DNA of 64,000 bases, taken from NCBI RefSeq assembly GCF_002251855.1, contig NZ_NOXW01000012.1, forward strand, positions 24,918 to 88,917, read 5' to 3'. The DNA is from Rhodoferax sp. TH121 (GTDB lineage: Bacteria; Pseudomonadota; Gammaproteobacteria; Burkholderiales; Burkholderiaceae_C). A program made the position numbers and the translations under genes. Positions 33,591 to 41,338 of the stretch are shown here, piece by piece. The notes beneath the pieces were generated by a model that saw only the letters and a program-made list of their open reading frames with translations, was not told where the DNA came from and did not search any database. Position 1 is the stretch's first letter. Every line of letters begins with the position of its first letter.

Positions 33591-34991
33591 TTAGCGCAGG
33601 TTGACCAGCGTCGACATGATCTGGTCCTGGGTCTTGATGGTTTGGGCGTTGGCCTGGTAGTTGCGCTGGGCCGTCATCATGTTGACCAGCTCGGCGGTCA
33701 GGTCGACGTTGGAGTCTTCCAGCGCGCCAGCGCGCAACTCGCCAAATTTGCCGATGCCCGGTTCGCCCAGCACGGGTTGTCCGGACGCAAAGGTCTCGAC
33801 CCAATTGCCGCCGCCGGTCGGGGTCAGACCTTGGACGTTGCGGAAATCGGCCAAAGCGACTTTTCCGCGGGCTTGGCTTTCTCCATTGGAATAGCGGGTC
33901 ATGATGACGCCCGAGGGGTCGATGCTGATGCCAGTCAGTTCACCTGCGGTGTAGCCGTCCTGCGTCAGGTTGGATACGGTAAATGCCGTCCCGTATTGCG
34001 TGGCACCACTCAGATCCAGTGTGGCATTGAAGTTGCCGATGGCTACGTTGGGGGAGGTTAATGTCAAGGTTTGTGGTGCCGCGGGAGTTACCAGGCCGCC
34101 ATTCACATCGAATGTCATCTGGAACAGGCTGCCTGCGGCCACCATGGTCAGTTGTGGGTCTGCAGCGTAGATGCCTGTCCCGGCAGCGGCGAAGGTGGCG
34201 CGCTGGTCTGGTCCCGGGTTGGCAGTGTTCCAGGTGCTGTTGGCGTTGTGGGTGGCGTAGGTCGCTGCGTTAGTCGCAAGTGCAGTGGTGCCTGCCGCCA
34301 GGGTGTTGGAGTCATACACCTCCCAGGTGTCCGCGGCCACTGCGGGATTGGCGGTCAGGTCAGGGCCGGTTTTGACGAAATACAAGCTGACGGGCACTTC
34401 CACGCCTTGTGAGTCGAAGGCGGTAAGCGAGGTGCCGTAGGTGCTGATGGGCGTAGCCGGGGACACGCTGGCAGCAACCTTGGCGCGGGCATCGAGGTTG
34501 AATTCGGCCGTGATCTCTGTCGTCACCTGTGCGGGAATAGGGGCCCCGGTCGGGATGGTGAGGATCTGGGGTGTCACGCTGGTGGAGTTGCCCAGCAGGT
34601 CGGTGGGGTAGCCCATGACATTGGCTCCGGTGTTGGTCAGGATGTTGCCATCCCGGTCCAGCTTGAACTGACCATCACGGGTGAAGGCAGTAGAGCCATC
34701 GGGCATGGTGACCTGGAAGAAGCCGCCACCGTTGATGGCGACGTCCAGGCTGTTGCCTGTGATGTTGATGTTGCCTTGCGAGAACTGCTGTGCGATCGTC
34801 GCGACCGATACGCCGATGCCCGCACCTTTGGACGCGCCACCAGCGGCACCCAGCGACGATGCCACCAAGTCTGCGAACTCCGCCCGCGACGATTTCATGC
34901 CGGTCGTGTTGGCATTGGCAATGTTGTTGCCAATCACGTCCAGGCTTTTGCTGGAGGCGTTCAAGCCGGAGAGTCCTGTTTGAAAGCTCAT
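33591..34991 (-). CDS. flgE: Flagellar hook protein
   Basis: Hook subunit of 466 residues. N-terminus MSFQTGLSGLNASSKSLDVIGNNIANANTTGMKSSRAEFADLVASS; the central FlgE domains (SVSPATPISTYGTSLTAFDSQGVEVPVSLYFVKTG); C-terminus LEDSNVDLTAELVNMMTAQRNYQANAQTIKTQDQIMSTLVNLR. Longer than E. coli FlgE (402) through the variable D2-type domain. Its assembly needs the scaffold FlgD encoded just upstream (31-bp gap). Confidence 0.97.
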   Translation of the reverse strand: MSFQTGLSGLNASSKSLDVIGNNIANANTTGMKSSRAEFADLVASSLGAAGGASKGAGIGVSVATIAQQFSQGNINITGNSLDVAINGGGFFQVTMPDGSTAFTRDGQFKLDRDGNILTNTGANVMGYPTDLLGNSTSVTPQILTIPTGAPIPAQVTTEITAEFNLDARAKVAASVSPATPISTYGTSLTAFDSQGVEVPVSLYFVKTGPDLTANPAVAADTWEVYDSNTLAAGTTALATNAATYATHNANSTWNTANPGPDQRATFAAAGTGIYAADPQLTMVAAGSLFQMTFDVNGGLVTPAAPQTLTLTSPNVAIGNFNATLDLSGATQYGTAFTVSNLTQDGYTAGELTGISIDPSGVIMTRYSNGESQARGKVALADFRNVQGLTPTGGGNWVETFASGQPVLGEPGIGKFGELRAGALEDSNVDLTAELVNMMTAQRNYQANAQTIKTQDQIMSTLVNLR

Positions 34992-35022
34992 GGTGTTTCC
35001 TCTGGGATACGGTTGGAAAAAT

Positions 35023-35676
35023 TTACAGAATGGATTTGACGTCGGTGTACGCCACTGCGTTGCGGCCGGCCAGTTCCAGTGTCATGTTGCCGTTGCTGGA
35101 ACCCACAGCCACCACAGTGTCGTGAGCCAAAGCGGTGTTGGTAACGGCCGCTCCCTTAAGCGTGGCCGTGACCTTGAACGTGGGTGCTCCCGTACCTTTG
35201 TAGTTGGAGGCATTCCACTGGAAGCCGTGCATGCCTGCGTCCTGGGCTCCCAGCTCGAATTTGTCGAGCACCTGACCACCGGGGGATAGCACCTGGATAG
35301 TGACCTTGTCCGCTTTGGTGGCGAGGTCTACCGCGCCGGCGGCGACGCCGTCTTTGATCGTGAGGGTGTTGGATTCGACCAGCACACCCTTGCCCACCAG
35401 TGATGCACCCTGCAGCACTTGCATGGCGCTGAACTGGGTGGACATGCTCTTCATCGTTTCGTTGAGCTGTTGGATGCCCGACACCGTGTTGATCTGGGCC
35501 ATCTGGCTCGTCATCTGGGCGTTGTCCATGGGGTTCATGGGATCCTGGTTGTTCAGCTGCGCGACCAGGAGTTTGAGGAAGCGGTCTTGTTGCGCGGCCG
35601 CATCGGTTTGCTTGCTGGTGGTACTGCTGTTCACCAGCGCGCTGAGATCATTGGAGGAAGTGACGCTGCTAACCAT
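35023..35676 (-). CDS. flgD: Flagellar hook scaffolding protein
   Basis: Hook-cap protein of 217 residues. The N-terminal half has the family core QQDRFLKLLVAQLNNQDPMNPMDNAQMTSQMAQINTVSGIQQLN; the C-terminal half is the FLG-Ig/FN3-like cap domain (LSPGGQVLDKFELGAQDAGMHGFQWNASNYKGTG). It caps the growing hook and is released afterwards. Flanked by flgC and flgE in the usual order. Confidence 0.96.
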   Translation of the reverse strand: MVSSVTSSNDLSALVNSSTTSKQTDAAAQQDRFLKLLVAQLNNQDPMNPMDNAQMTSQMAQINTVSGIQQLNETMKSMSTQFSAMQVLQGASLVGKGVLVESNTLTIKDGVAAGAVDLATKADKVTIQVLSPGGQVLDKFELGAQDAGMHGFQWNASNYKGTGAPTFKVTATLKGAAVTNTALAHDTVVAVGSSNGNMTLELAGRNAVAYTDVKSIL

Positions 35677-35690
35677 GGTGGACTCCTGGT

Positions 35691-36095
35691 TTATTGACCC
35701 ATTTGCAGGGTCTTGAGCAGCAGCGTCTTGGCCGTGTTCATGACTTCTACATTGTTTTGGTATGAGCGCGATGCCGAGATCATGTTGACCATCTCTTCCA
35801 CCGGGTTCACATTGGACTGGGTGACATACCCTTCTGCATCTGCGGCAGGGTGCATGGGGTTGTGCACACGTTTGAACGGTTCATTGCTCTCCTTGATGGA
35901 GCTGACCTTGACCCCAGAGGAGGCCGGTGACTCCATGGGGACGGTTTCAAATATGACCTGGCGGCTCTTGTAGGCTTGCCCATCAGGGCCTGCCACAGCG
36001 TCTGCGTTGGCCAAGTTACTGGCGACCACGTTGAGGCGCTGGGACTGTGCGCTAACCGCACTGCCAGAGACATTGAAGATGGAAAACATGGACAT
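35691..36095 (-). CDS. flgC: Flagellar proximal rod protein FlgC
   Basis: Rod protein of 134 residues, the family norm. N-terminus SIFNVSGSAVSAQSQRLNVVASNLANADAVAGPDGQAYKSRQVIFE; C-terminus GYVTQSNVNPVEEMVNMISASRSYQNNVEVMNTAKTLLLKTLQMGQ. Typical FlgC. It follows flgB by 28 bp. Confidence 0.97.
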   Translation of the reverse strand: MSMFSIFNVSGSAVSAQSQRLNVVASNLANADAVAGPDGQAYKSRQVIFETVPMESPASSGVKVSSIKESNEPFKRVHNPMHPAADAEGYVTQSNVNPVEEMVNMISASRSYQNNVEVMNTAKTLLLKTLQMGQ

Positions 36096-36123
36096 GGGGT
36101 GCCTCTGTGATCAGGTCGTCGCT

Positions 36124-36567
36124 TTATTGGCCCTGAATGGCGCTCAAGATCGTCCGCGATGAGCCGTTAATAAAGCGGAGGGTGGCTTCATAGCGCACTG
36201 AGTTGTCTACAAAGCTGGCCCGCTCGCGGTCCAAGTCCACGCTGTTGCCATCCATGGCGGGTTGGGTTTGGACGGTGTAATCGAGCTTGCTATTGGCGCC
36301 AGCGCCTTCGGTGGCGCTGGGCAAAGGTATGTGGCGTGCATGGGTGGTGCCCGCGGCGCTCATGCTCTGGGTGGTGCTGGGGGCCAGCCTCAAGTCGGTG
36401 GATTCGCCAAGCGCTTGTCCCATGGCTTGTTTGAAGTTGATGTCGCGACCTGTGTAGCCTGGGGTATCTGCGTTGGCAATGTTGCTGGCAATCACCCGCT
36501 GGCGTTCGGCGCGCAGCACCAAAGCTTTCGATTGAAAGTCCAGGGCGTTGGTCAGATTGGCAAACAT
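36124..36567 (-). CDS. flgB: Flagellar proximal rod protein FlgB
   Basis: First gene of the flgBCDEFGHIJKL-HDOD run. The 147-residue product starts MFANLTNALDFQSKALVLRAERQRVIASNIANADTPGYTGRDINFKQAM and ends VDLDRERASFVDNSVRYEATLRFINGSSRTILSAIQGQ, standard FlgB. The ATG at 36567 is the family start. The operon is divergent from flgA. No convincing sigma-28 promoter is visible in the 219-bp gap, consistent with an FlhDC/sigma-70 (class II) promoter. Confidence 0.96.
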   Translation of the reverse strand: MFANLTNALDFQSKALVLRAERQRVIASNIANADTPGYTGRDINFKQAMGQALGESTDLRLAPSTTQSMSAAGTTHARHIPLPSATEGAGANSKLDYTVQTQPAMDGNSVDLDRERASFVDNSVRYEATLRFINGSSRTILSAIQGQ

Positions 36568-36786
36568 GGCATACCTCAACGAATAGCGCCTTGCACTACA
36601 GAGGTGTGGGCTTGGGGCGTGCGGCAATTATGGGAAAAGCTTAAATTTTCTAGACCTTGAATAGCGGGGTGAATGGGGCATATTTACGCGCCTTGCTGGA
36701 GGAGGGGCTGCTTATAGTCTGGGCCTGCGTTGTGTCGTCCCAGCGGCTCTGTTGGTGCGTGCACAGCACCTATTTCGGAGTCCAGC

Positions 36787-37524
36787 ATGCTGTTTTTTTC
36801 TGCGTTAAACCCATCTGCCGTCGCGCGCGGCCTGGGCGTTCTTGCTTTGGTGTGCATGGGTATGTCGTCGGTGCATGCGCAAGACGCTGGTTTGGAAGCA
36901 CTGCGGCAAGAAGCCCAGCGCTGGGCCAATGAGGCGGTCCTGAAGTCCCAGCCACCGGGCGTAAATTTGCGGATGCGGGCCGAGGTCGGGGCGCTGGACA
37001 GTCGCCTGCGCTTGGCCCCTTGCGGCAATATCGAACCGCATTTGCCCGCCGGGGCCCGTTTGTGGGGTCGTAGCCGCGTGGGCTTGCGGTGTGTGGATGG
37101 GGTGACCCGCTGGAACATTACCTTGCCCGTGGTGGTGAGCGCGACGGGCAAGGCCTGGGTCATGCGAGGCCATGTGGCAGCAGGGGCATTGGTCACCGAG
37201 TCGGATGTGATGGAGGCCGATGTGGACTGGGCGGAAGAGCCCAGCCCCGTGTTGGCGGACCGCAACCAATGGGTGGGGCAGACCGCCGCCCGCCTCCTGA
37301 GCACAGGGCAAACCCTGCGCCAAGGCATGGTCAAGCCCGCTCAAGTATTCCAAGCCGGCGCGTCCGTGCGGGTGCTGGCACAGGGTGCCGGTTTCCAGGT
37401 CAGCAGCCAAGCCCAAGCGCTGTCTGCTGGGGTGGTTGGACAACCGGCCCGTGTGCGCATGGAGAATGGCCGCGTAGCCTCAGGCATTGTGCTGGATATG
37501 CGTACAGTCAAAATAGAGCTCTGA
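36787..37524 (+). CDS. flgA: Flagellar P-ring assembly chaperone FlgA
   Basis: Periplasmic chaperone for FlgI, 245 residues. Signal peptide (GLGVLALVCMGMSSVHAQ) is followed by the FlgA N-terminal region (RLRLAPCGNIEPHLPAGARLWGRSRVGLRCV) and a C-terminal SAF domain (VRVLAQGAGFQVSSQAQALSAGVVGQPARVRMENGRVASGIV). ATG 36787 precedes the signal peptide directly. Divergent from flgB; followed by flgM, which has its own sigma-28 promoter. Confidence 0.95.
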   Translation: MLFFSALNPSAVARGLGVLALVCMGMSSVHAQDAGLEALRQEAQRWANEAVLKSQPPGVNLRMRAEVGALDSRLRLAPCGNIEPHLPAGARLWGRSRVGLRCVDGVTRWNITLPVVVSATGKAWVMRGHVAAGALVTESDVMEADVDWAEEPSPVLADRNQWVGQTAARLLSTGQTLRQGMVKPAQVFQAGASVRVLAQGAGFQVSSQAQALSAGVVGQPARVRMENGRVASGIVLDMRTVKIEL

Positions 37525-37549
37525 ACGGCCTTATTTGTGCAAAAAGCCC

Positions 37550-37576
37550 TAAAGTCAGTCATGATGCGGCCGATAA
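37550..37576 (+). promoter_or_regulatory. Sigma-28 (FliA) promoter of flgM
   Basis: TAAAGTCA-N11-GCCGATAA, which matches the consensus TAAAGTTT-N11-GCCGATAA at 14 of 16 positions with exact spacing. It lies 42 bp upstream of the flgM start and 25 bp after flgA. It allows FliA to raise the amount of its own anti-sigma factor. Confidence 0.9.
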
Positions 37577-37618
37577 CTACCGTACGAGGCTACGCCTACC
37601 GTAGTTTTGGAGAACGCG

Positions 37619-37951
37619 ATGAAAATAGGTCAACCCACAGATATCCCTGCTTCCGTATCGCCCACGGTGTCTGGTGCAGCCCAAAAAGCGGCCCAGAACG
37701 CCAACGCGAGCACTGCCGCCACCAGCAAGGCGACGCAAAGCACGCGCGCAGCGGGCGTGGCCGTGACCGTCTCGACGTTGGCGCGCTCGCTGGAGAAAAC
37801 CGAGCGCAGCGAGTCTGCAGACATCGACACCCAGAAAGTGGCCAGCGTGAAAGCCTCCATCCAAGATGGCACCTACGTGGTCAATGCCGAAGCCATTGCC
37901 GACAAGCTCTTGTCCAACGCGCAGGAAATGCTGAACCGCTCGGTGCGGTAA
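37619..37951 (+). CDS. flgM: Anti-sigma-28 factor FlgM
   Basis: A 110-residue FlgM that binds FliA until the hook is complete and FlgM is exported. N-terminal half is Ala/Thr/Ser-rich and disordered; the C-terminal sigma-binding half reads RSLEKTERSESADIDTQKVASVKASIQDGTYVVNAEAIADKLLSNAQEML, with the family VxxikaaIxxGtYxvdaekiA pattern. ATG 37619 has a GGAGA site upstream. A strong sigma-28 promoter precedes it. Confidence 0.94.
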   Translation: MKIGQPTDIPASVSPTVSGAAQKAAQNANASTAATSKATQSTRAAGVAVTVSTLARSLEKTERSESADIDTQKVASVKASIQDGTYVVNAEAIADKLLSNAQEMLNRSVR

Positions 37952-37990
37952 ACAGGTCCTGCGCACTCATTGAAGTGCGAGGAACCTGAT

Positions 37991-38374
37991 ATGTCCCAAC
38001 CTACCTTGGAATCTTTGCTCAGTGCGCTTGAGGCGCAGCTGGGTTTTTTGTCATTGGCGCTCAAAACCGGGGAGGTCGACGACATGGCAGTCCAGGCACA
38101 AAGCTTCCAGTCCTTCGTGGTGGAGGCCAATGCCTTGCTCGATCCCTGGAAGCCCTTGGGGCCTCATCTGCAGAGTGCCGAGGCAGCGCGTTTGCGGGCG
38201 TTGGCTGCGGGCTTGGCCCAAGTGCGTGAACAGATGCTGCGACGCCACGCGCTGGTGGAGCAGGCCTTGCACATGGTGGTGCCCGCCATGAACACGCCGG
38301 TGTATGCCGCTGCTGCGGGGCCTTATGGTGCCGGCGCGAAATCGTCTGGCCGTTTTCAGGTATTGAGCGCCTAA
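37991..38374 (+). CDS. flgN: FlgN-like export chaperone
   Basis: A 127-residue, mostly helical protein (LESLLSALEAQLGFLSLALKTGEVDDMAVQAQSFQSFVVEANALL; ARLRALAAGLAQVREQMLRRHALVEQALHMVVP) in the position after flgM where FlgN, the chaperone for FlgK and FlgL, is found in beta- and gammaproteobacteria. Sequence identity in this family is low, so the call rests on helical pattern, length and synteny. It ends 9 bp from the convergent fliA stop within a shared hairpin. Confidence 0.8.
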   Translation: MSQPTLESLLSALEAQLGFLSLALKTGEVDDMAVQAQSFQSFVVEANALLDPWKPLGPHLQSAEAARLRALAAGLAQVREQMLRRHALVEQALHMVVPAMNTPVYAAAAGPYGAGAKSSGRFQVLSA

Positions 38375-38388
38375 AAACTGCGCTCAAT
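38362..38388. terminator. Shared hairpin at the flgN/fliA convergent ends
   Basis: Perfect 9-bp stem ATTGAGCGC (38362-38370) and GCGCTCAAT (38380-38388) with the loop CTAAAAACT. The stem-loop contains both stop codons, flgN at 38372-38374 and fliA at 38384-38386. It probably acts for both transcripts. Confidence 0.65.
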
Positions 38389-39100
38389 GTGCGCGCATCT
38401 TGGCGCGCAGGCGGGCAATGGATTGGCTGTGCAGTTGGCAGACACGTGACTCTGTCACGTCCAGCACCGCTGCGATTTCCTTGAGGTTCATGTCTTGCTC
38501 GTAGTACATGCTCATGATGTACTGCTCACGTTCAGGCAGTGTTTTGATCGCTGCCACCAGAGATTCCCGCAGGCGCTGGTCGCGCAGCATGTTCAGGGGG
38601 TCCGCATCAGCATCTGCCACGTGCCGATCAAGAAAAGTGTCATCGTCGTCGTCGCGACGCGACATGTCCTCGAGATAAACAAGTTGTGTGCCGCGAACTT
38701 TGCCTAACAGGCTCTGGTAGTCGGCCAGGCTCATGCCAAGCTCGGTCGCAATTTCGGATTCTGCGGGGCTACGTCCCAACTTGTGCTCCAAGCGGCGCAA
38801 TGCCACTTCAATTTCCTTCTGGCTCTTGCGTGAGCCTCGCGACATCCAGTCGTTTTCACGCAGCTCGTCGAGCATGGCTCCGCGGATACGCTGGGTGGCA
38901 AATGTCTCGAACTGAACTCCTTGGGACGCTTCGTACCGCGTCAGCGCATCGGACAACCCTATCAGGCCGACCTGGATTAGATCATCCACCTCAACGCTGG
39001 GGGGCAGTTTGGCCATCATATGGTGCGCCAAACGCCGCACCAGTGGCTGGTACTGCTTGATCAGCGCGCTGCGGTCGAGCTGGCCTTTGGCGGTGTACAT
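38384..39100 (-). CDS. fliA: Flagellar sigma factor sigma-28
   Basis: RNA polymerase sigma factor for late flagellar and chemotaxis genes; 238 residues. Region 2 is QYQPLVRRLAHHMMAKLPPSVEVDDLIQVGLIGLSDALTRYE; region 3 is KEIEVALRRLEHKLGRSPAESEIATELGMS; region 4 is LPEREQYIMSMYYEQDMNLKEIAAVLDVTESRVCQLHSQSIARLRAKM. Start ATG 39100 (MYTAKGQL) overlaps the upstream stop as TGATG. Last gene of the flhB-flhA-flhF-flhG-like-fliA run. Partner anti-sigma FlgM is encoded nearby on the other strand. Confidence 0.96.
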   Translation of the reverse strand: MYTAKGQLDRSALIKQYQPLVRRLAHHMMAKLPPSVEVDDLIQVGLIGLSDALTRYEASQGVQFETFATQRIRGAMLDELRENDWMSRGSRKSQKEIEVALRRLEHKLGRSPAESEIATELGMSLADYQSLLGKVRGTQLVYLEDMSRRDDDDDTFLDRHVADADADPLNMLRDQRLRESLVAAIKTLPEREQYIMSMYYEQDMNLKEIAAVLDVTESRVCQLHSQSIARLRAKMRAH

Positions 39101-39900
39101 CAATGGCTCCCCGTGACGGTTACTGCTTGCGGGTGCATGCTGAACGAGCGTGTTGTCGGAGTCCACCGAAGATCCAGGGGCATGGCGTTTTCGAGCAGGC
39201 CCAATGCCAGGCGTTCCGTGCTGGCGCTAGGGCTCTCGTCTGCCCCGGGGGCGGGGATTGTCAGTGCATTCACTTCGTAATCCAAAAAATACTTGGCATA
39301 GTCCCGCAAGCCAGTGCTTGCCGTTTGGGTGCCAGCCTGTGAGGATACGGCATGTTGAGGGGGGAGCACGTTCACAATGGTAGGCTCAAGCCTGCCTTTG
39401 AGCAACAGGCGCTTCAGCGCTAAGTAGCTGGTCAGCAAAGATGCCTTGGCCGTGGATACGGTGAGAACCGGACGCACCTTGCTCCCTTGCAGCAGGGGCA
39501 CCAAGGTCTGAGCGTTGCTGTACACCATAACAACGCTTTCATGGGGAAACATCCAGCCTGTGTCTGCCAGCGCATTGCGTTCGTTTTGCAATTTGCTCGC
39601 CAGGGTTTGCAGGCCCCAGGCTGCGGGGACTACCGTCCATGACGGAGCGTCCGACTGAGGTGCCGGTGCGCAGCTGTAATCGAGTAATTGCTCCAGGCCG
39701 GGGTTGTCAGCGCTTTCGCGGACGGTCCCGTCCAGCACGGTTACCGGGTATCCAAATCCTACCCACGCTGCGCACATGCGCAGGAGCAGTGGCAATTCAG
39801 CCTGCTCATCACCATGTGCAACCATGGCCGTGAGCTTGGGGCTCGGTATGGCGGCCAGATCGAGCAAGCCTGCGGCCTGGTTGTTTGGCCGTTCACGCAT
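39100..39900 (-). CDS. FlhG/FleN-position protein lacking the P-loop
   Basis: A 266-residue protein between flhF and fliA, where most polar flagellates carry flhG (fleN), a MinD-like ATPase setting flagellar number. It has MinD-like layout: PKLTAMVAHGDEQAELPLLLRMCAAWVGFGYPVTVLDG near residues 20-60, but the expected KGGVGKT nucleotide loop is replaced by HGDEQAELP. Later segments such as ESVVMVYSNAQTLVPLLQGSKVRPVLTVSTAKASLLTSYLALKRLL keep the helix-strand rhythm of the fold. Either a degenerate FlhG or a distinct Comamonadaceae protein; ATP binding is doubtful. Start ATG 39900 overlaps the flhF end by 8 bases. Confidence 0.7.
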   Translation of the reverse strand: MRERPNNQAAGLLDLAAIPSPKLTAMVAHGDEQAELPLLLRMCAAWVGFGYPVTVLDGTVRESADNPGLEQLLDYSCAPAPQSDAPSWTVVPAAWGLQTLASKLQNERNALADTGWMFPHESVVMVYSNAQTLVPLLQGSKVRPVLTVSTAKASLLTSYLALKRLLLKGRLEPTIVNVLPPQHAVSSQAGTQTASTGLRDYAKYFLDYEVNALTIPAPGADESPSASTERLALGLLENAMPLDLRWTPTTRSFSMHPQAVTVTGSH

Positions 39901-41338
39901 CCATGCGCCCCTTGGCGGTGCCCTGGGGGCTGGTGGGCTGGCTGAAGAAAAAACCCAGGTCGCTGACCTTGGGGTCGTAAGCCGACATGCCCGCTGTGCG
40001 CATGGACATGCGCACCAGCTTGGTGGCGACCGCCGCTTCCCAGTCTTCAGGGACCCGTTGCCCGGTGGTGATGCCACGCAGCAGAAGTTGGTGACGAATC
40101 GCCGCATCAATGGCCGGGCCCAGTTTCACCGCCTCGTCAATTTTGGAGAAGATGGTCTGCTGTGAGGTATTGGTCTTGAAGCAGTTCACGGCTTCGTCCA
40201 GTGTGTCGCCGTGGCCCCCTGCGTTCAGGACCAGCAGGCGCTTGATAGCGGGCAGGTCCAACAACTCCATGAGTTCACGCTTACGCGGGTCCCGCGGGGC
40301 GATGCCTGTGGTGTCGATGAGCACCATTTTTTTGTTGGATAGCAGTCCGAGCAGGTCCTGCAGGGCTGCCTTGTCGTGGGCCAAATGGGCCACGACGCCT
40401 AGCATCTTGCCGTAGGCGCGCAGTTGCTCGTGGGCACCCACACGGTAGGTGTCCAGGGTGATGAGACCCACACTGCCGGGGCCATGGGTGCGGGCGCACA
40501 GGCCTGCCAGTTTGGCTGCTGTGGTTGTCTTTCCTACACCTGTGGCTCCGATCAGGGCAAAGACGCCACCCTCCTCATGCAGGGCAGGTGTCCCTGCATC
40601 CGTGCGAAGGTTGCGCTCCAGAACGTCCATAACCCAGCGCACCGACTCCGCTGCGTCCATCTCCTCGGGCATGCGCTCCAGAATGGCGCGCGACAGGGTG
40701 GGGGAGTACCCGGCGCGGATCATCTTGAGCATCATGTTGGATTGGATGGGGTTCTGGCGCGCTTGGCCCAGCCACGTGAGGGTATTGAAGCGGTCTTCAA
40801 TCAACTCCTTCATGGCGTGCAACTCATCCATCACACCCTTGCTGACCGCTGCGGTGGCGGGCAGAGTTTGAGGTTTGCGTGCCGCTGCAGGCTTGGGAGC
40901 CGGGGGGGCGACATCCACGGCAATCCGCTGAGTTAAAGCGGGAGGGCGGGGGCGTTCTGGCGCGGCCGGTGCAGGAGCTGGCAAGGCCTCTGCGGAAGTT
41001 TGTGCTGCCTCATGTCGGCGGCGCAGCATACGCTCGCGCACATAGTCCTGGAAGGACAGTGTGCTCATGGCCAATTGCTCAGCATCTTCTTCAACTTTGC
41101 TGGCGACCTCTTGGTAGTTGGAAGGAGGACTGGGGCGACGTGTTGCTGTGGGCAGTTTGTTGGCGGCGGGGGCAATGCCCCGGTCCAGGCTGGCGAGCGA
41201 GTCCTCGGCAGTGGCGACCACTTCCACACCATGTTCGGTGGGCCGGTTGGACAAAATCAGTGTGCCTTCGCCAAAGGCCAAGCGGGCTTTGGCCAAGGCT
41301 TCGCGGGAGGTTGCTGCGGTAAAGCGTTGGATGTTCAT
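39893..41338 (-). CDS. flhF: Flagellar SRP-like GTPase FlhF
   Basis: SRP-family GTPase that directs flagellar placement. The 481-residue protein has an N-terminal B domain (MNIQRFTAATSREALAKARLAFGEGTLILSNRPTEHGVEVVA), a Pro/Ala-rich linker, the N domain, and the G domain with GATGVGKTTTAAKLA (about 262-276), DTYRVGAHEQLRAYGKML and the G3-like LIDTTGIAPRD. Its partner normally is the FlhG ATPase, here replaced by a P-loop-less protein. Start overlaps the flhA stop (ATGA). Confidence 0.95.
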   Translation of the reverse strand: MNIQRFTAATSREALAKARLAFGEGTLILSNRPTEHGVEVVATAEDSLASLDRGIAPAANKLPTATRRPSPPSNYQEVASKVEEDAEQLAMSTLSFQDYVRERMLRRRHEAAQTSAEALPAPAPAAPERPRPPALTQRIAVDVAPPAPKPAAARKPQTLPATAAVSKGVMDELHAMKELIEDRFNTLTWLGQARQNPIQSNMMLKMIRAGYSPTLSRAILERMPEEMDAAESVRWVMDVLERNLRTDAGTPALHEEGGVFALIGATGVGKTTTAAKLAGLCARTHGPGSVGLITLDTYRVGAHEQLRAYGKMLGVVAHLAHDKAALQDLLGLLSNKKMVLIDTTGIAPRDPRKRELMELLDLPAIKRLLVLNAGGHGDTLDEAVNCFKTNTSQQTIFSKIDEAVKLGPAIDAAIRHQLLLRGITTGQRVPEDWEAAVATKLVRMSMRTAGMSAYDPKVSDLGFFFSQPTSPQGTAKGRMDA

